From positions 7,963,849-8,027,848 of the forward strand of contig NC_134522.1 in the NCBI RefSeq assembly GCF_027942865.1: 64,000 nt of DNA, given 5' to 3'. The notes under the pieces are model-generated. The model ran no database searches. It was not told the origin of the DNA and worked only from the letters and a program-made list of their open reading frames with translations. This document shows, piece by piece, positions 47,857-61,400 of this stretch; position 1 is the first letter of the stretch, and each line of letters opens with the position of its first letter. The position numbers and the translations under genes are program-made. Source of the DNA: Odontesthes bonariensis. Lineage: Eukaryota > Chordata > Actinopteri > Atheriniformes > Atherinopsidae.

Positions 47857-48485
47857 CAGTGATACTCACTATTTTTTTCACAAGAGCCACATTGGCAGAG
47901 CAAAATCAAGGGAAGAGCCACTTTTATGACAACATACTAAAGTCCCCTTTTGCAAATATGCATTTCTACATATAAAACATCCCACAAAAAAAGAAACAAC
48001 ACAGCCAATACATTTTCAATTAAGACCATGTTTGCCTTAATACGAGGGGTGGGCAGAAGCTGGCATGCATATCCTCGACTTTCTTCATGTTGTATTTGTA
48101 GTTTGTTGTTGTAATCATAGTGAGACATTCAAGATGGGCATGGTTTTTGTGTTGGTTTTTGCCCTTTTATAATTAAAAACCGATCCATTGTGCCTGCATC
48201 TATACTGGCTAAAGGAGCTGGTTTAAGCGGGCTGCGTTGCCAGGTTTAACAATGGCCCCCTTTAGGAAACACCATTAAGTGTTTCCTAACACCATTAATG
48301 AACACCATTAAGTCTTAATTAATACTAAATAAAAATACTTAATACTGTGCAGCATTCGCTTTATGTTATTTGAAAAAAGAATATTGTTATTGTTACCATA
48401 TTAGAAGCTACTATGCGAATGCGAGCCACCAATTAAAGCTTGAGGAGTCGCATGTAGCTCGCGAACCGCAAAATGAGTATCTCTG
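47857..48485. mobile_element. Non-autonomous hAT-like element (629 bp)
   Basis: Ends are CAGTGATACTCA and TGAGTATCTCTG (11 of 12 complementary). Flanks ATGTAGAG and CGGTAGAG share 6 of 8 bases, fitting a decayed 8-bp hAT duplication. Subterminal CACAAGAGCCACATTGGCAG and CGCATGTAGCTCGCGAACCG are typical of a common fish hAT family. A short ACACCATTAA tandem lies at 48268-48312. Confidence 0.8.
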
Positions 48486-50950
48486 CGGTAGAGTTTGCAT
48501 GTGAGGCCGGGGTGAACGTGAAGGAGACCAAAATGCAAATTATTGACTTTGTGTTAACAAAAGAGTTTACAAGCCTATTTTAAGTGTGACTACAGGGTCA
48601 ATAGCAAGCACTTGATCAAATACCAATGCGAGCATAAGCTAGACTAAGGCTCCCTACCCTTACAGAACAAGACTTGACTTGGATGCTGTAACTTAATTGC
48701 CACTTGGACTGAGAGGTCTGTCGATTGGTGTGAAACTCCAAAGAAAGCTAGAAGCCTCCACAACATTATCAGACAAGTTGATGGGATTAAGACCCCAGCA
48801 GGGTCGGGAGATAAGCCTTAGAGGGGTAAGAGATGAGCGATGGAAGAGGGGAAAGCAAATTTCTGCTAGACTAAATGATCAGGTATTAGTTTTGGCTTTT
48901 TCTGGTACAGTGCTGAGGCACATTAAGCCTCTGGCTCTGTTCTAATTAAACAAATGAGATGTTAAGAGAATGAATCATTGCTCGCCACTTGGTGGTCACA
49001 AGTGCAGATTGCTTCTATCTAAGGGGGTCGAATAACATGTCCTTAAACACAGCTCATTTTGCTAGAGGAAGTTAAAGCTCTGATTTATTTAAACCATGTC
49101 CCCGCATTTCTTGATTGCTATTTTATAGAGAAACTGAAGAAATGGCTCACAGCTTCTCTGTGATTTATGGGTATCATTCTATCTCTTGTGATTTTAAATC
49201 CTTCAAAAAACAAAAGAAATAGACTTGCTTGATTAATGCATGTTTTTTCCCCAGGCGGCATATTTCTTTCCATGGTTGTTGGGTTTATAGTTTTGTGATC
49301 CCATGACTTCTTTGGTGTTGCCAGTTGCACAGGCTTCACCAATAATAAACTGACATTTTCAGTGTTGGCTTATGTACGACAAACACATATTGCCTAAGAA
49401 CGCTGGAGGGAAGAAAGGGGATAGTCTCCCGACTCACAAGCATGAGACTTGTATTAGTTTTTGATAGGGAAAGGTTAATGTTAAGCAAACATGATGGTTA
49501 GGTGTTAAAATATGCAAGAAAATACACTGCCTGTTATATTGCAGGATTGGGAAAACACATGCACATCCTCAGAAACTTCCCAAAAACCTAAATAGACCTA
49601 TCTAAAAAAAAAAAAGTCAGACTTATATCAAATAGAAAATGAAGAGAGTTTGAAAGTGGATGTGATAAAACGCAGTGAATTCTGTTTGTTTAAAACCCAT
49701 AATGATCTGATGCAACAGAGGTGTGCTTTTACCTTTTAAATCCTCAGATTTCAGAAGGCTTTTGAGAACAAAGCCTTAGGTTATGAACGGCTAATATCAA
49801 CAATTATTCAAATTCTTCATACTCAGCAAAGTGTAAGTGTAACCCTGAGTTATAGATGAGCAACAAAGTTTCACATCCTGTTCCCCTCAGGATCGATCTT
49901 AATGAATAGCTAGTTCGATTCCTGCATGTTAGTGAATGTTGTGCTGGCACACTAAAGATGGGCGATGTGCTGTACACCCACAGCAAGCAATACCCAACTT
50001 CTCTTTTTTCACTCCACATCTGGACACTCACTGTGCAAAAAGTCAAGCCAAGAATTGCTGGCGAAAGTTGGCAACAACTTTATTTCCCTTTTTTTTTCTC
50101 GTTACATGAGCTGTTACATAAGTTTAGATGGTAGCTGACTATATTCAAAGCCAATATAACATATCTGCCTGGAGGCAAAAGACTTCACCAGTAACTTAAG
50201 GAAGTGTCTGGCTTCTCAACTTCCAAGAAAAGTAAAGAAGAAGAGCAGGTACATCTCTGACTCACCTGCAGCTGCTTCATTAGTTTTCTATATTTTTAGA
50301 AATAAGTGAGCTCATGGTCTCATCTATCCTCTGTTTGCCAGCAGCTCGAGCACTGCTTAAAGAACATGTGGATTGTCTCTTCTTGAAATACCTCAAACAA
50401 AAGACTGTTTGAGGTATTTCCGGAAAAGGTTGTCTGAAACATGGACTGATGTTGCACCATCCTCTTTAATCTTGTGCCATCACAGCTCGGCTCACATCTC
50501 ATTGCTTTGCCACACAGACATATTTGCCTCAGGAAAAGCAGACAAAGTATGTAGACAAGGTCCACATAGAATTAACAATGTTTCCAACTATTTATTTTTC
50601 TTTTCATTTCCACGAATAATGTCGGAGACATGCGTTTGCAGATGTTTCCATCAAGACAAGTTCAGAATATGTTAAACCCACATGCATGTTAATTGCTCTT
50701 ATGTGAACATCTGTCAGGTTGAGGGTGTGGAGGGAGGACACGGATGCGGACTTTTCAAAAGAAGGTAAATTTATTAAACAAAAACAAAGTACCAACATAA
50801 AACGCGGCTGAGCCGGAAAAAACGTAGCTGTGGACAAAAACAAAACAAAGAACTTAACACGGCATGGATAAATACTTAGCTTGAAAATAGTGATGTTACC
50901 TCCAACACCGAAGCTCCGAAGCACGCTTCAAACTCGACAGGGTAGTTATA
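48486..50950. other. Intergenic; no recognised gene
   Basis: Only short frames. Near 50392-50420 a small inverted repeat, CCTCAAACAAAAGACTGTTT GAGG, is visible. The segment 50760-50880 is A-rich and repeat-like, but I cannot name the family. Confidence 0.35.
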
Positions 50951-50979
50951 GTGAAGCAGTGGGCCGGAGCTCGCTTCAT

Positions 50980-51065
50980 GCATGGGCGGCGCCAGGGGGG
51001 CGCTAGGGGGTGCTATAGCTCCCCCTGGATTAGCCATAGCACCCCCGTAGCACCCCCAAGAAAAT
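50980..51065. repeat. GC-rich repeat end with GGGGGTGCTATAG / AGCACCCCC motifs
   Basis: A sharply GC-rich patch with GGGCGGCGCCAGGGGGGCGC followed by GGGGGTGCTATAGC and two AGCACCCCC words in inverted orientation. It resembles the terminus of a recurrent fish DNA element; the other end was not located. Confidence 0.45.
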
Positions 51066-51293
51066 ATCTCATTTTCAAATATTAAATTATATTCTCTATT
51101 ATTTATTGTGTGGTAACATATTTCAGCCAGAAAATAAAAAAAGTTATCAATGAACAGATTGTTTTAGACACAAAACAATGACGATTCTGTCATAAGCTTT
51201 GACCCATTTTATTTTCAAGTTGCAGGCAGAAGAAGAGCAGGGATATACCATCAACAGCACCCAGGAGTTCTTATCCCTTATGCAGCCTTTAGG

Positions 51294-51375
51294 GTACAAG
51301 CACTAACGGACCCTGGCAGTATCTCCAAAATTACCACATTATAATCACCATAAAACAGGGCACCGCACCAGACTT
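51294..51375 (+). repeat. Fragment of the inverted-repeat family also at 53.0 and 63.1 kb
   Basis: Shares GGCAGTATCTCCAAAATTACCACA and flanking words with 53141-53215. It is truncated on both sides. Confidence 0.7.
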
Positions 51376-53005
51376 ATATCTTCAAATTAACTGGAAACCC
51401 TTGAGGTTAAGAAATCTTTGCCATATACACATAATTTCTTAGATAACCAAATTGAAAGTTTAATATTTCCCGTAAGTCTCACTTGTTCAACTTAGTTCTT
51501 TTTATCTACATTCAGTACAGAGCCAACCATGTGATCTTGTTTTAAGTCCATAAAATCCCACAGCTCCCACCACCTTTCAGGCACCGTGTACATTGCTTTA
51601 CACGCTGTGTTACGGGCCTGCTTTGCAGTATCTTAGACAGGGGTCCTTGAACCTGCACAGTACGAAGAAACCAGATGATTTTCAAGTTGCTGTGGAGGGA
51701 AAAATTCTGCTCATGGCCATAAAGTGGATTCTCTGTCGCAGGTCACGGCTCCTCCACAGCATGAAGATAAAAAAACAAAGAAGACGCCAAAAATACATGA
51801 GAAGTGGCCTGAAGATTCCTGAACAGCTGTGGAAAGAGCTAAAGAAAAGGAGGATTTTTGTCCACACCGTGGAAAGTCAGTTTTTGCCCACAGTGCTGCC
51901 CTAAAACCCAAAATCTGAGTTAACATCATCCTCTTAAATCTCTTCCTCAAGTTTATGCTATTTTTTGACACAGAATTAGAAAATTACATATGCTTTGGAG
52001 AATTATGAAACCCTACAAAGGTTTGGGAAACCCAAATCCTGATTGAACTTCTTCTATGATGCTTTGTTAGCTCATGTAACACAGAGTATTAGGTTCCCAG
52101 CTGTGTAAGTAGATAATACTGGGATCTCAACCGGTGCTCATTTCGGCTTTGTGCGCTGTTGCTCTACAGCAAGCTATAGGTGCTTTATTAGCTTCACTGT
52201 GTGTGTCAATTAAAGCAAAACACTGATGCCTGAGAATTTTTCACTCAACTGAAGGCAATTTATGTTACCCTGAGCTTTTTGTGTTCATGTTTCCAACAAA
52301 GAGACCTCACCTTAAGGCCTCCATTATGTCCAGATACGTAAACCTTCCAGCTAAAAGAGGGTGCTTTTCCCATGACTGTAGATGGAAAAGAAAACTTCAA
52401 GTTTGGCATTCGGGAACTTTTATATATGTGTGCCTGTGTTCTCTGAATACTTCATCTCTCCATTCGTTTGCTCGGAGTTCATAATGAAACCTTTATAGTG
52501 AGGAATGAGTAAAACACGGGTTTGCTTGGAGCCATGAGCAGCAGCAGCAGCACAATGTTCTCCTGTTATAGGTTTGTCTCAGCATGCATACAACTTAAGA
52601 TAAGAGAAAACTGGTCCAGCACCTCTGTAATTTTACTTTATGTTGCTTTTTCACTCTCTTAGCATAGGTGTGACTAATCTTGTGCCCCAGGTAACAGTTC
52701 AGTAATTAGCTCAGTCAGTGCAACAAGAGGGAAACGACAGTAATGTCACCTCTTGTGCACAGCAGGGTTTGAAAGCTGTTCTAAAATGAATGATTTGGAT
52801 GCACGAGAAAAATAAAAACTTGTAAAATATACTCAAACACATGCCTCATAAATGACAGGTTCGTTTAAAAAAACAAGCCCTTAGATGGAGACTTCAGGTG
52901 AATTTTAGGTTAAACTAAAAAAGCATGCAACTAAGCCATGTTTACTTTATAATACAGAACACTTTTCATCACAATATCTATGTTTTGTTGCTAGTTTATT
53001 CTTAA
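51376..53005. other. Intergenic; no recognised gene
   Basis: A 103-codon basic open frame at 51593-51904 has no recognisable family. No RNA gene seen. Confidence 0.35.
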
Positions 53006-53530
53006 TTAAAGTGATAGTCCGGAATAGATTCAACCTGGGGTCATTTGAACCGTGACATCCAGCCAAGTAGCCCACCCGAAGTTTTTTCGATCTTGGCTGA
53101 ACATCAGCTGAGTTACCGAGTTATCCCGAATAGCTTAGTACAAGCGCTAATGGAACCTAGCAGTATCTCCAAAATTACCACACTAAAATCACATGCCATG
53201 ACACCAAACTTCTACAGTAGTACAAATATGGTCTGTACTCACAAAACGATGCATTTGGAAGTTTGAAAATAGTCCAGGAGTTAATTATTATTATCAACAC
53301 AAGCCTGATAGCTTCTCTGCTGCTAAAGCTGCGTCGACGTCACTTCCTTGATCTGGGAGCTTCAAAGTAAGATGAGGGTTGATCTACTACTGTAGACAAT
53401 ACAGTATATGCTATATTCTACATGGCTTTTTATGAATTTTTATGTTGTAGAGTTGTGAATTTATTTTATCAATGGAGAAATTGAGCAGCCTTGCTTTGTT
53501 GTCTACAGTAGTAGATCAACCCTCATTTTA
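53006..53530 (+). mobile_element. Inverted-repeat DNA element, copy with a 28-bp hairpin
   Basis: Begins TTAA then AGTGATAGTCCGGAATAG. It is the same family as 63120-63598, which lies in opposite orientation. Perfect 28-bp inverted arms at 53372-53399 and 53499-53526 enclose a 99-bp segment. The shared body contains CATCAGCTGAGTTACCGAGT and ACAAAACGATGCATTTGGAA. The far end is not clear. A frame of 73 codons over the body is shared between copies but is broken in the 51.3-kb fragment, so I regard it as non-coding element sequence. Confidence 0.75.
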
Positions 53531-55875
53531 CTGGCGCCGAAATCCCTGCAAGGTCTGTGGCTTCTGAGTGGGAACCAGGCACAATTCTTCAGACACCTTC
53601 ACTGTCGGCAAGAATGTTATTCGGTGCCGGGAGAATATTAGCTGCACTCACTTCCTGTTGACATTTAAGAGAACAAATCAAAATATGAACGCCGCTGATG
53701 AACATGCCCATTTGAACTCATTCATGCACAACACTGCCTGAGAGTTGGCGAGTTAACTGTCAGTCGTCGTTTCATGAATCCTCAAGGGCACAAAATTCAC
53801 TTATTTGCAGCTCTTTAAAACCTGAAATGTAGAAACAAAGCTTATGTTTTGTGCTTCTTGTCATTTTTTTGTTAACATTGAGCCACTGCTATTTGTAAGC
53901 AGTAACCATAGATGTGCCAGACACATGGCTTGAATCCATTCGTACAGTTTTCCCACTCTGTTTCAAAGTGACGAGTCAGAACTGTTACCTGTTAACCTGA
54001 CAAGTTTTCTCTCTGTGCTTTCCCTGTGATGGACCAATCACTGTCCAGCGTCTGCCTCTAACAACTGAGCAAGATTGCACCACAATCCCCTAACAAACTG
54101 CTCGAAACAGATGGCTGAAAAAGGGATGTTTGCAAACGCCACAGTCTAAAGGTTTTCGCTCCTGGAATTCGAACCGTTAAGCCTTTGACCAAAGGTTGTA
54201 CTTTTCAGCTGTCTCTCAGCAGATTTGTTGTTTATTTTTTGCGCTCTAAAAAAAGGTTCGGACCCCTGAGTTCCTGAGCCTTAGCCTCAGTCATTTACAA
54301 TAATGCTCCACAACTGTCCTCCATTGAAAACAGAATGTGTAATCATATTTTGTGTGACAACTACAGCAGCAAAGCCGTGCCATACTTATTCATGACTGTG
54401 CAGTACAGCAAAGTTCGGAGTCATGGTGCCCTAACCGTTTTGTGTGAGCGCCGAACTGCTGTATAAGTGGAAAGTGCCAGAGGAAGGAAATAAGAGCAAC
54501 GAGGAGAGCAGAGGGAATTTATTTAACGTAAGCAGAGGGTGCAGAAGTGCGACAAGGTGACTCAATGAGACGCTTTTTGAAAAACTGGCTGTATTGCCTC
54601 TAAAGGGTGAGGGGGTCTAAAGCTACAGTCCTGACCAAGGTCAGTCCAACAGTGAAGAGCTTTTTAGACCAGTTTTCAACATTTCTGATTCATCGTCAAA
54701 CAGATTCAATTCATGTTTTTCCCTCCATCAATCTACACAAAAAAAACCCCACAATGATGAAAAATACATTCTTCCTGACCTACAAACCATGTTCTGTGTT
54801 TGTCTCATACGTCTCTTCAGAGAGCTTTTATCTGAATCAGACTCAGGGTCTTCCTTTCTCAGCTCAGCAGTGATTTCTGGCGCTTAAGAAAGACAGTGAC
54901 GGCACAAGGTAAAGCAGAAGTTTGAAGTTAGAGCTTACGTAGAGGTCATGCCTTTGTAGTGGATGTTATGTGCCTGTACAAGTAAGTCTGTTTTTGAATG
55001 GACCAAGGTCGAGCAGGTCAGCAGCAATGGCCTGGAGAAACAAAAGCAGTTTTCACTTTTTGCTAAGGAAGAGGTATATACTGTGAGATCCTTCTATTGA
55101 ATTAACTTGAGTAGTTAACTTTAAATTAGTTTTGTTTTAACGTTTTGTTTAAACGTTGCTAATCATTCAATTATGTTTTTTTTTAATCCACTTTGTGAAT
55201 TTTTATTTAGTTTTTACTCCCAATTGACTCCTGAGGAAAAAAAATATTTTTTTGCAGTTTCTGAATGTTCAGCTTTCACCAGGTGGTTGCTCTTCATTGA
55301 GATTTTGAAAGGTTTATTGGTTAACAGCTGCATGCTACACTGTAAAGTAAAAACCTAGGAGCCAAACTGAAGACCCGTAAACTTGTAAAATGATGTGGGG
55401 TGTTCAATAAAGGTTTTCTATTGTCAAAATTTATTCAACAAGAAGATGCAAAATATCAGAAACAGGTTGATAAGAACATTCCGCTAATCCTTTATAATGA
55501 GTTGCAGCTACTTGGTCCGGCTTCAAACCAACCGTTCAGAAGTGGAAATGAATTAGCTGCTGTGTTGGGTTCTCAGTGCTCGTAGAAAACAACATTCTCA
55601 GAAACATAAACTTGCTCATCCTCTCTACAATGCAATGTAAATTATGCAACGACACACTAAGTACATATCATTATGTTGACAGCATGATTTACTTTGCAAA
55701 CATCAGAGAAGAAGATAAAATGCCTTCAACAAAAAAATGATGAGTTTCTGTTGTGTCTGACGCATTAGCATTTCTTGAGTGGAACGCTGTACAGATCACT
55801 TTCAGCAAGGGAAAAATTTGTTTTTATTATGATAGCTTGTTGCAAATTTGCTCAACTTCTACTCTGTAAACTGCT
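53531..55875. other. Intergenic; no recognised gene
   Basis: Featureless apart from short simple runs. Confidence 0.4.
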
Positions 55876-55879
55876 GCTA

Positions 55880-56030
55880 TCAATTTTCACACCACTCACA
55901 CTTGCCACCTCCAGCTCCAGTTGTTCCCAAGCCAACTGAAAGAGAGAACGTCTCCGGCGAGTCCTGGGTCTGCTCCAGGGCTTCCTCTTAGCAGGGCATG
56001 AGGTGTTTTGGGAGCATTTCATGTTCTGTT
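55880..56030 (-). mobile_element. LINE relic (minus strand)
   Basis: Minus-strand translation gives SPGADPGLAGDVLSFSWLG and NNWSWRWQV, matching the C-terminal GRPRTRWRD...LAWE...E.VA pattern of a common fish LINE family. Only about 150 bases survive. Confidence 0.55.
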
Positions 56031-58195
56031 CAGGATTACAGAACAGAGTCCATCATATGAAGCAGCTGTTCTTACGGGACAGACCCTAAAAACAGAAGAT
56101 AAAACAATAGCAAAATGATTTGAATCAATACGACACACAGAATGATAAAATAAGAAATTACAGTTGATAAAAGAAATACATTCATGATCATGCCTTCTTA
56201 GCTGGGATACAAACAATGTGATTAAAAAAGATGAATTTGAGTTTCTGCTTCCATTTAAGCTAAAAATGGGAGCAGAATCAGGATTGTGCACATACATATA
56301 GTTTCTTTATGAAGTTGTAAAAGAAAACTATACAAACTCACAGCCTTATAAATTTGGCAAAAATAAGGTGCACATTTCTTCACACACAGTTTTTGTCATG
56401 ACTCTAAACAGAGTTTTATGCATCTGACCCCTGAAATGGGCGATCCAGTCTTTTCCGTCTTAACCGTTCACATCTGTGGAACCGTTTGGTTTTGTGTTGC
56501 AGGCTGATCCATTTTGGACAGCTCTAGTTCCAGAGGCAGAACTCACATTCATTTTTCCTATTCAGAATATTCAATGAGTGACTGTTACAAAAGAACAACA
56601 AACGCATTGAATATGCAGTAGCTCTGTTATGATCGACACCAACAGCAGTTTAGGCTGCAGCTTCAATCTGGAATGTTGGACGTCTCCCTGTAAACGAACG
56701 GACCTCACACAGATAGGTTAACCCGAACATGACTGAGCAGCTCGCTTTCTCCAGAAATGCTGTGAAAGAAACATTTGCACTGATCCAGATAAAAGGAATT
56801 TGGTGGAAAAACCAATAGACAGAGTCCTCGAAGAGTTTCTGATGGTACAGATATGAGAAACTTGGCATTCAGGGGAAGGATCACAGTCCATCAAAACATC
56901 ATGAATAAACCACGCTGGGAGCTGATTCTTTGGCTTGCTTCCCTTCATACAGCAGCTGGCCACTGTTCCTCTTTTCCCTTTTTAAAAAAAAAAATGCTGG
57001 CAGGAAGTGGGCGGCAGGAATACCAACCGCTCGACTCTTGCAGACTGGGTATTTTTGTGAAAAAGGTTTTTATCAGCACCATTTTGTTCTTACAAATTAA
57101 AAGAAAAGAGAGGATTAGCTGCAGAATCAACAAGATAGCAGCTTTCTTAGCAAAGGAAGTCAAAGTGACAGAGATGTGGAAGATAGAGTTGGAAAAGATT
57201 GAAACCAGGTAAAGAAGAACGGAGCAGATTGAAAGAGAGGTCAGTTGACGAGATGGGCTTGAATCACTCTCCTTCCACTGTTTTCAGCCATGTGTGTCGG
57301 GGCAGGTGTGGGGACAGATGGGAAGCTCATGATGAACAGAGGGATAAGAGGAGGAGAAAGAAGGAGACCAAATGTTATGCCCTGTGGTGATGACATGAGG
57401 GTAGACAGTCAAGACGGGTTATCAACGAAAGGAGTGAGGGAGGAAATCAAATGCTGGCCAGAGAGTGAAAGGCTAACATCTGTACCGAGGAAAAAGAAGA
57501 AGCTCCAGTAATTTAAACCGTCACAGCGGAAGAAACACACTTTCACTCTGATCTGCTCTGTCAGGCGAAGGCCTGAACTTCTCTGCCAAGCACTCATTAT
57601 TATGTTTTATTAGAGGATTTTCTAATGGCTGTGTTTTCACTCAGACATGACATGAATTAGTTTAGCTTCCAAACAATATAATGGACTCATTATTTCTCTC
57701 TGATTGCTCGCTTCCCTGAAATGAAAAACCTCGTTGTGAGTTGCTTCTTAATTGTTTGGGAAATTGTTCCATTTGTGCAAGGAATTTGTTTGAAGCTTTT
57801 TTCCTCTGCTTTTTCTTTTAATAGTGTGAGTTAAGACTGAATGAACTACATGTGTGGCTCAGAGCTACTTTAACTGAATCCATGGGTGTGAACCATTCTG
57901 GTCAAATATAGGAGACTGAACAAGCATGCTGATTTGTATTCTATTTTTCCTCGTTACACCTTGTTATTGAGGGCATGTCTCCATTAAAAACTCAGTTCTT
58001 TACACAGCAAAGCAAAACTTAAAAAATAACCATGGGATAAAACCAAACTTACAGAAGCAATTTGCGCATAGCTATAACATATTAAAGTTTAACATGACCT
58101 AACATAACGTGACCTTTTTAACATGTCCTTAAGTCGTGGGCAAAACTCGGAATGTGCAGAAGCCAAACTACAGTCTCAGAAAGTCTAATCAAGAT
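56031..58195. other. Intergenic; no recognised gene
   Basis: A 119-codon open frame at 56853-57212 and others near 57200-57511 lack recognisable families. Confidence 0.35.
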
Positions 58196-58450
58196 CAAAT
58201 CAAATTTATTTGTATAGCACATTTCATGTACAAAACAATTCAAAGTGCTTCACATAAAATAAAAGCATTGCAGCAGGGAGTGGAAGAAGCATTAATTCAA
58301 GCAACATAATTTAAATGGATTTAAAAACAAGCAACAGTCCAGATAAATTAAAAGATATCGTGCAGATTTCATGCATAGACACATGAGAAAAGAAACGTTT
58401 TTAACCTGGATAAGTCGGAGGTCGAGGTGAGAACAGATGTCCAACATGAC
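58196..58450. repeat. Fish dispersed repeat with LINE-type tail, second copy
   Basis: AAATCAAATTTATTTGTATAG then ACAATTCAAAGTGCTTCACA matches the repeat at 9455-9790 in the same orientation, with a later AACGTTTTTAACCTGGAT motif. Diverged. Confidence 0.6.
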
Positions 58451-61400
58451 CTCAAAGAAAAATGAGCAGCAAAGCTTTTTGTCTGAGTTGCCCCACTGAA
58501 AATGTAGTAGAAATTAGTGGTGCTGGTGGTGATTATGGTTTTTGGCAATTCAATAAAAGGGTAGAGTTTTAACAAGTCAAGTGTCAAATAAATCCCTGTA
58601 AAGGTTTCTGAATTACTGACACGATAGAGCAGCTATGAAACAACTTACAACAAAAAAAAGGCCACTTCAGGTGAAACAAGCTGAGATTCACAGTTTAAAC
58701 ATCACTGGTTTTCATCGGGATTTTAACTGAATTGTCAAAGAGAGATTTCTGTTGTTGAAATGTGTTGAACAGCTTCTCTGTGAACAAAGGTTCTCGCTGA
58801 CTGCACTGATGTCAGATGGTTTCGCAGACCTGGATCACACCATCAGGTTAAAAAGCAGAGGTGAGGTGCTATGCAACAGGAACAAGGGTGCAGTCTGTAC
58901 GGAAGAGGTGAGCATAGAAACTAGAAGTTCACAGATGGTAGGAATTAATTACGCTGCAGCACACTTGGACACATTTTAATAACACAAAGGCAGAATGTAG
59001 AACTAGTGAAGAAACTGTAACAAAGAGCAGGATCTGCAAAAAACAGCCTCACGAGCATTTCAGAATTTGTTCTGAGACAGAAATATACAAAGGTTAAGAT
59101 ACACAACACTTCCAATACATACATGTAATGATGTTTTATTGTTTTTATATGAATATTCAGGAATAATACGGAATTATTCTATCAAAAATGATAAGGTTAG
59201 AATGATTGATACATGAGGAATTCTTGAATATGATAGAATAGATTTTATTGTTTAGATCAGATGTTCAAACGGAGCAAATCTCTTTGCTAATTTTGGCTAA
59301 ATTCCAAAAAGAAGGTAGACATGCTACTAAGTGAAGAGCTTTTTGAGAGCTGGCTGCTTTTGTCGAGCCAAGTCAAATCATCTGGGACAGAATTCCCATC
59401 ACTAATTATGGGCAGAGTGGTACCACATACTGTTTTAAAAGACTTCAGCACAGTCTTAAATCCACAGTGCCCAGGGTTCTGCACCATCTGCCAACAGAAA
59501 TGAAAAAGAATAACAATGCAAACGTATGAAAGATTTTCTATGGGTTAAAGACACAACAACCTCCATATTGATTCTGTAATGTTATAAGCTGAGACAAAGA
59601 GTGAATGAGAGCAGCTTTATTGGGAACTCAGCTGAATCAATAAACACTTACGCTTTAATTTAGAGTCTAGTTGTGTGTATACATGCAGGGATGATTTGAT
59701 CCCCAACCACATGAACTGGATATGTTACATCTGGTTTCGAGAAGCTCAATTTTGGTTGGACTAACATTTTATGTGCTTTTTAGAAGTCTGGTTTAGGTTG
59801 GACTAACGTAACAACAACAAAAAGAAAATTCTCGGTAAACAAAAAGTAGTTGAGAAAACTGTCAAATATATTTTTATTCAGATTCTTATTTAAATGTACA
59901 CTAGATTAAATCTATGTTTGTTCTGTTTGTATATTTGAAAGATTTCTCCATGAGGGGGATTTTACTAGAAGAAAAACTGGCCATGCTTCATCCTAGTTTT
60001 TGTTGTTGCCCCACACTAGATTTTCAAGAACACTGCTTTCTGGCAGAATGGTTGATAAAACAGATTATTTCCCACCCCCGCTATAAAAACACACTCACTC
60101 AAACATATTCAGGACCGAATCTCTGAAATGCTTTAGAAATTCAGCCCTAGATTTGTCTAGAATGTACTCACGTGCATGTTCATGATATACAGGCCTGGCT
60201 GCTCAATCATAGTTGAAGCATCTGTTCATTCAGCATTTTCCAACCAGGGAATATTCAGCTCCTACCTTTATTTCTGCAGAAGCGTCTCCATTTGACTTGA
60301 CAGTTTCAACAAAAGCGCGAGGGATTTTTCAGGGCTTATAAGACCAAATTGGCCCCGTGACAGGATACAGAAATCCCTCTACAAAAGGGCTGACTTATGA
60401 TTGCACATACATTTTCACAGCAGAGCATCAATGACTCATTCACACGCAACACAACGAGCCCCTCCGGAGGCGGCGATGGCTTGAGGAAACGCTGGAGCTC
60501 ACGGGGACAGTTGAGCCACGAGGGACAGCAAATACAGCAGCGTCTGCTATTTAGCACAGAGAGAGTTAAGGGAGGCAGTTTGTGTGTGATACGGGATAAT
60601 ATGTGAGGGGGAGACAAAGTGTTTGAGCCTCCACAGGAACTGTTCTTCTTCCAACCTGCTGGGTGAAGAGAAGGAGGTATATATCATATTGTAGCTTTGG
60701 GCCCTGTGGGGAGTGTGGGATCCTAAAATACTGGCTCATTGCCTGAAACTATGTCGAAGTGTGGATGTGGGATTTCTGATGCCCTTGAGTGTCTCACCAA
60801 CCACACTCCACATGTAAACACACAGATGGTCTCACCGCTACACAGCTGCAATCTCTTGCTGGCTATGTGCCCCCCCCCCCCCAACTGCTCTGCAGCTTTA
60901 CCCTCCAAACGCACTGGGAGTGAATAACACCACTTCTGCCATGGGGTTTGTAACACAAAGATATCACCAGTGAGAATCCTGAGCTCATTCCGAAGGTTTC
61001 CACCGCTGACACACACTGCCTGTAGTAAATGAGCAGAGGTGCTCTTAAGGAAAGACAAGAATCACCTTGTTCTCTTTCTCCTTGTTTTCCACAGCTCTGT
61101 TTTTGCTCACATGCAAACTCAAGTGTGGACAAATCTGTGTTAGCCAGGTGACAAGAGGAAAATAAATACCTGAGGGTTGGTGAACTGTTTGTGGTGGACA
61201 TTTGGCAGGTGGTTGGAGTCACGGGGAGCTGCAGAAATGGATGTACGCGCAGGTGCCAGACAGGCAAGTGTTAGCTCAGGGGGAATCACATCCTTTATAA
61301 ATTATTTTTCTTTACCAGACCTTCTGTCACGCAGTGTGAAAAATCAAAACTGTGTAAATGTGCCAAGAGGGTGGAAATCAGGCAGCTTAGGGTTTGATAG

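Noticed and set aside
51593..51904. 103-codon basic open frame
   Set aside because: No recognisable family or splice signals; overlapped by equally long antisense frames.
53045..53266. 73-codon frame shared with 63335-63562
   Set aside because: It lies wholly in a repeat family, has no recognisable domain and is broken in the 51.3-kb fragment.
56853..57212. 119-codon open frame
   Set aside because: No recognisable domain; lysine-rich composition follows local A-rich sequence.
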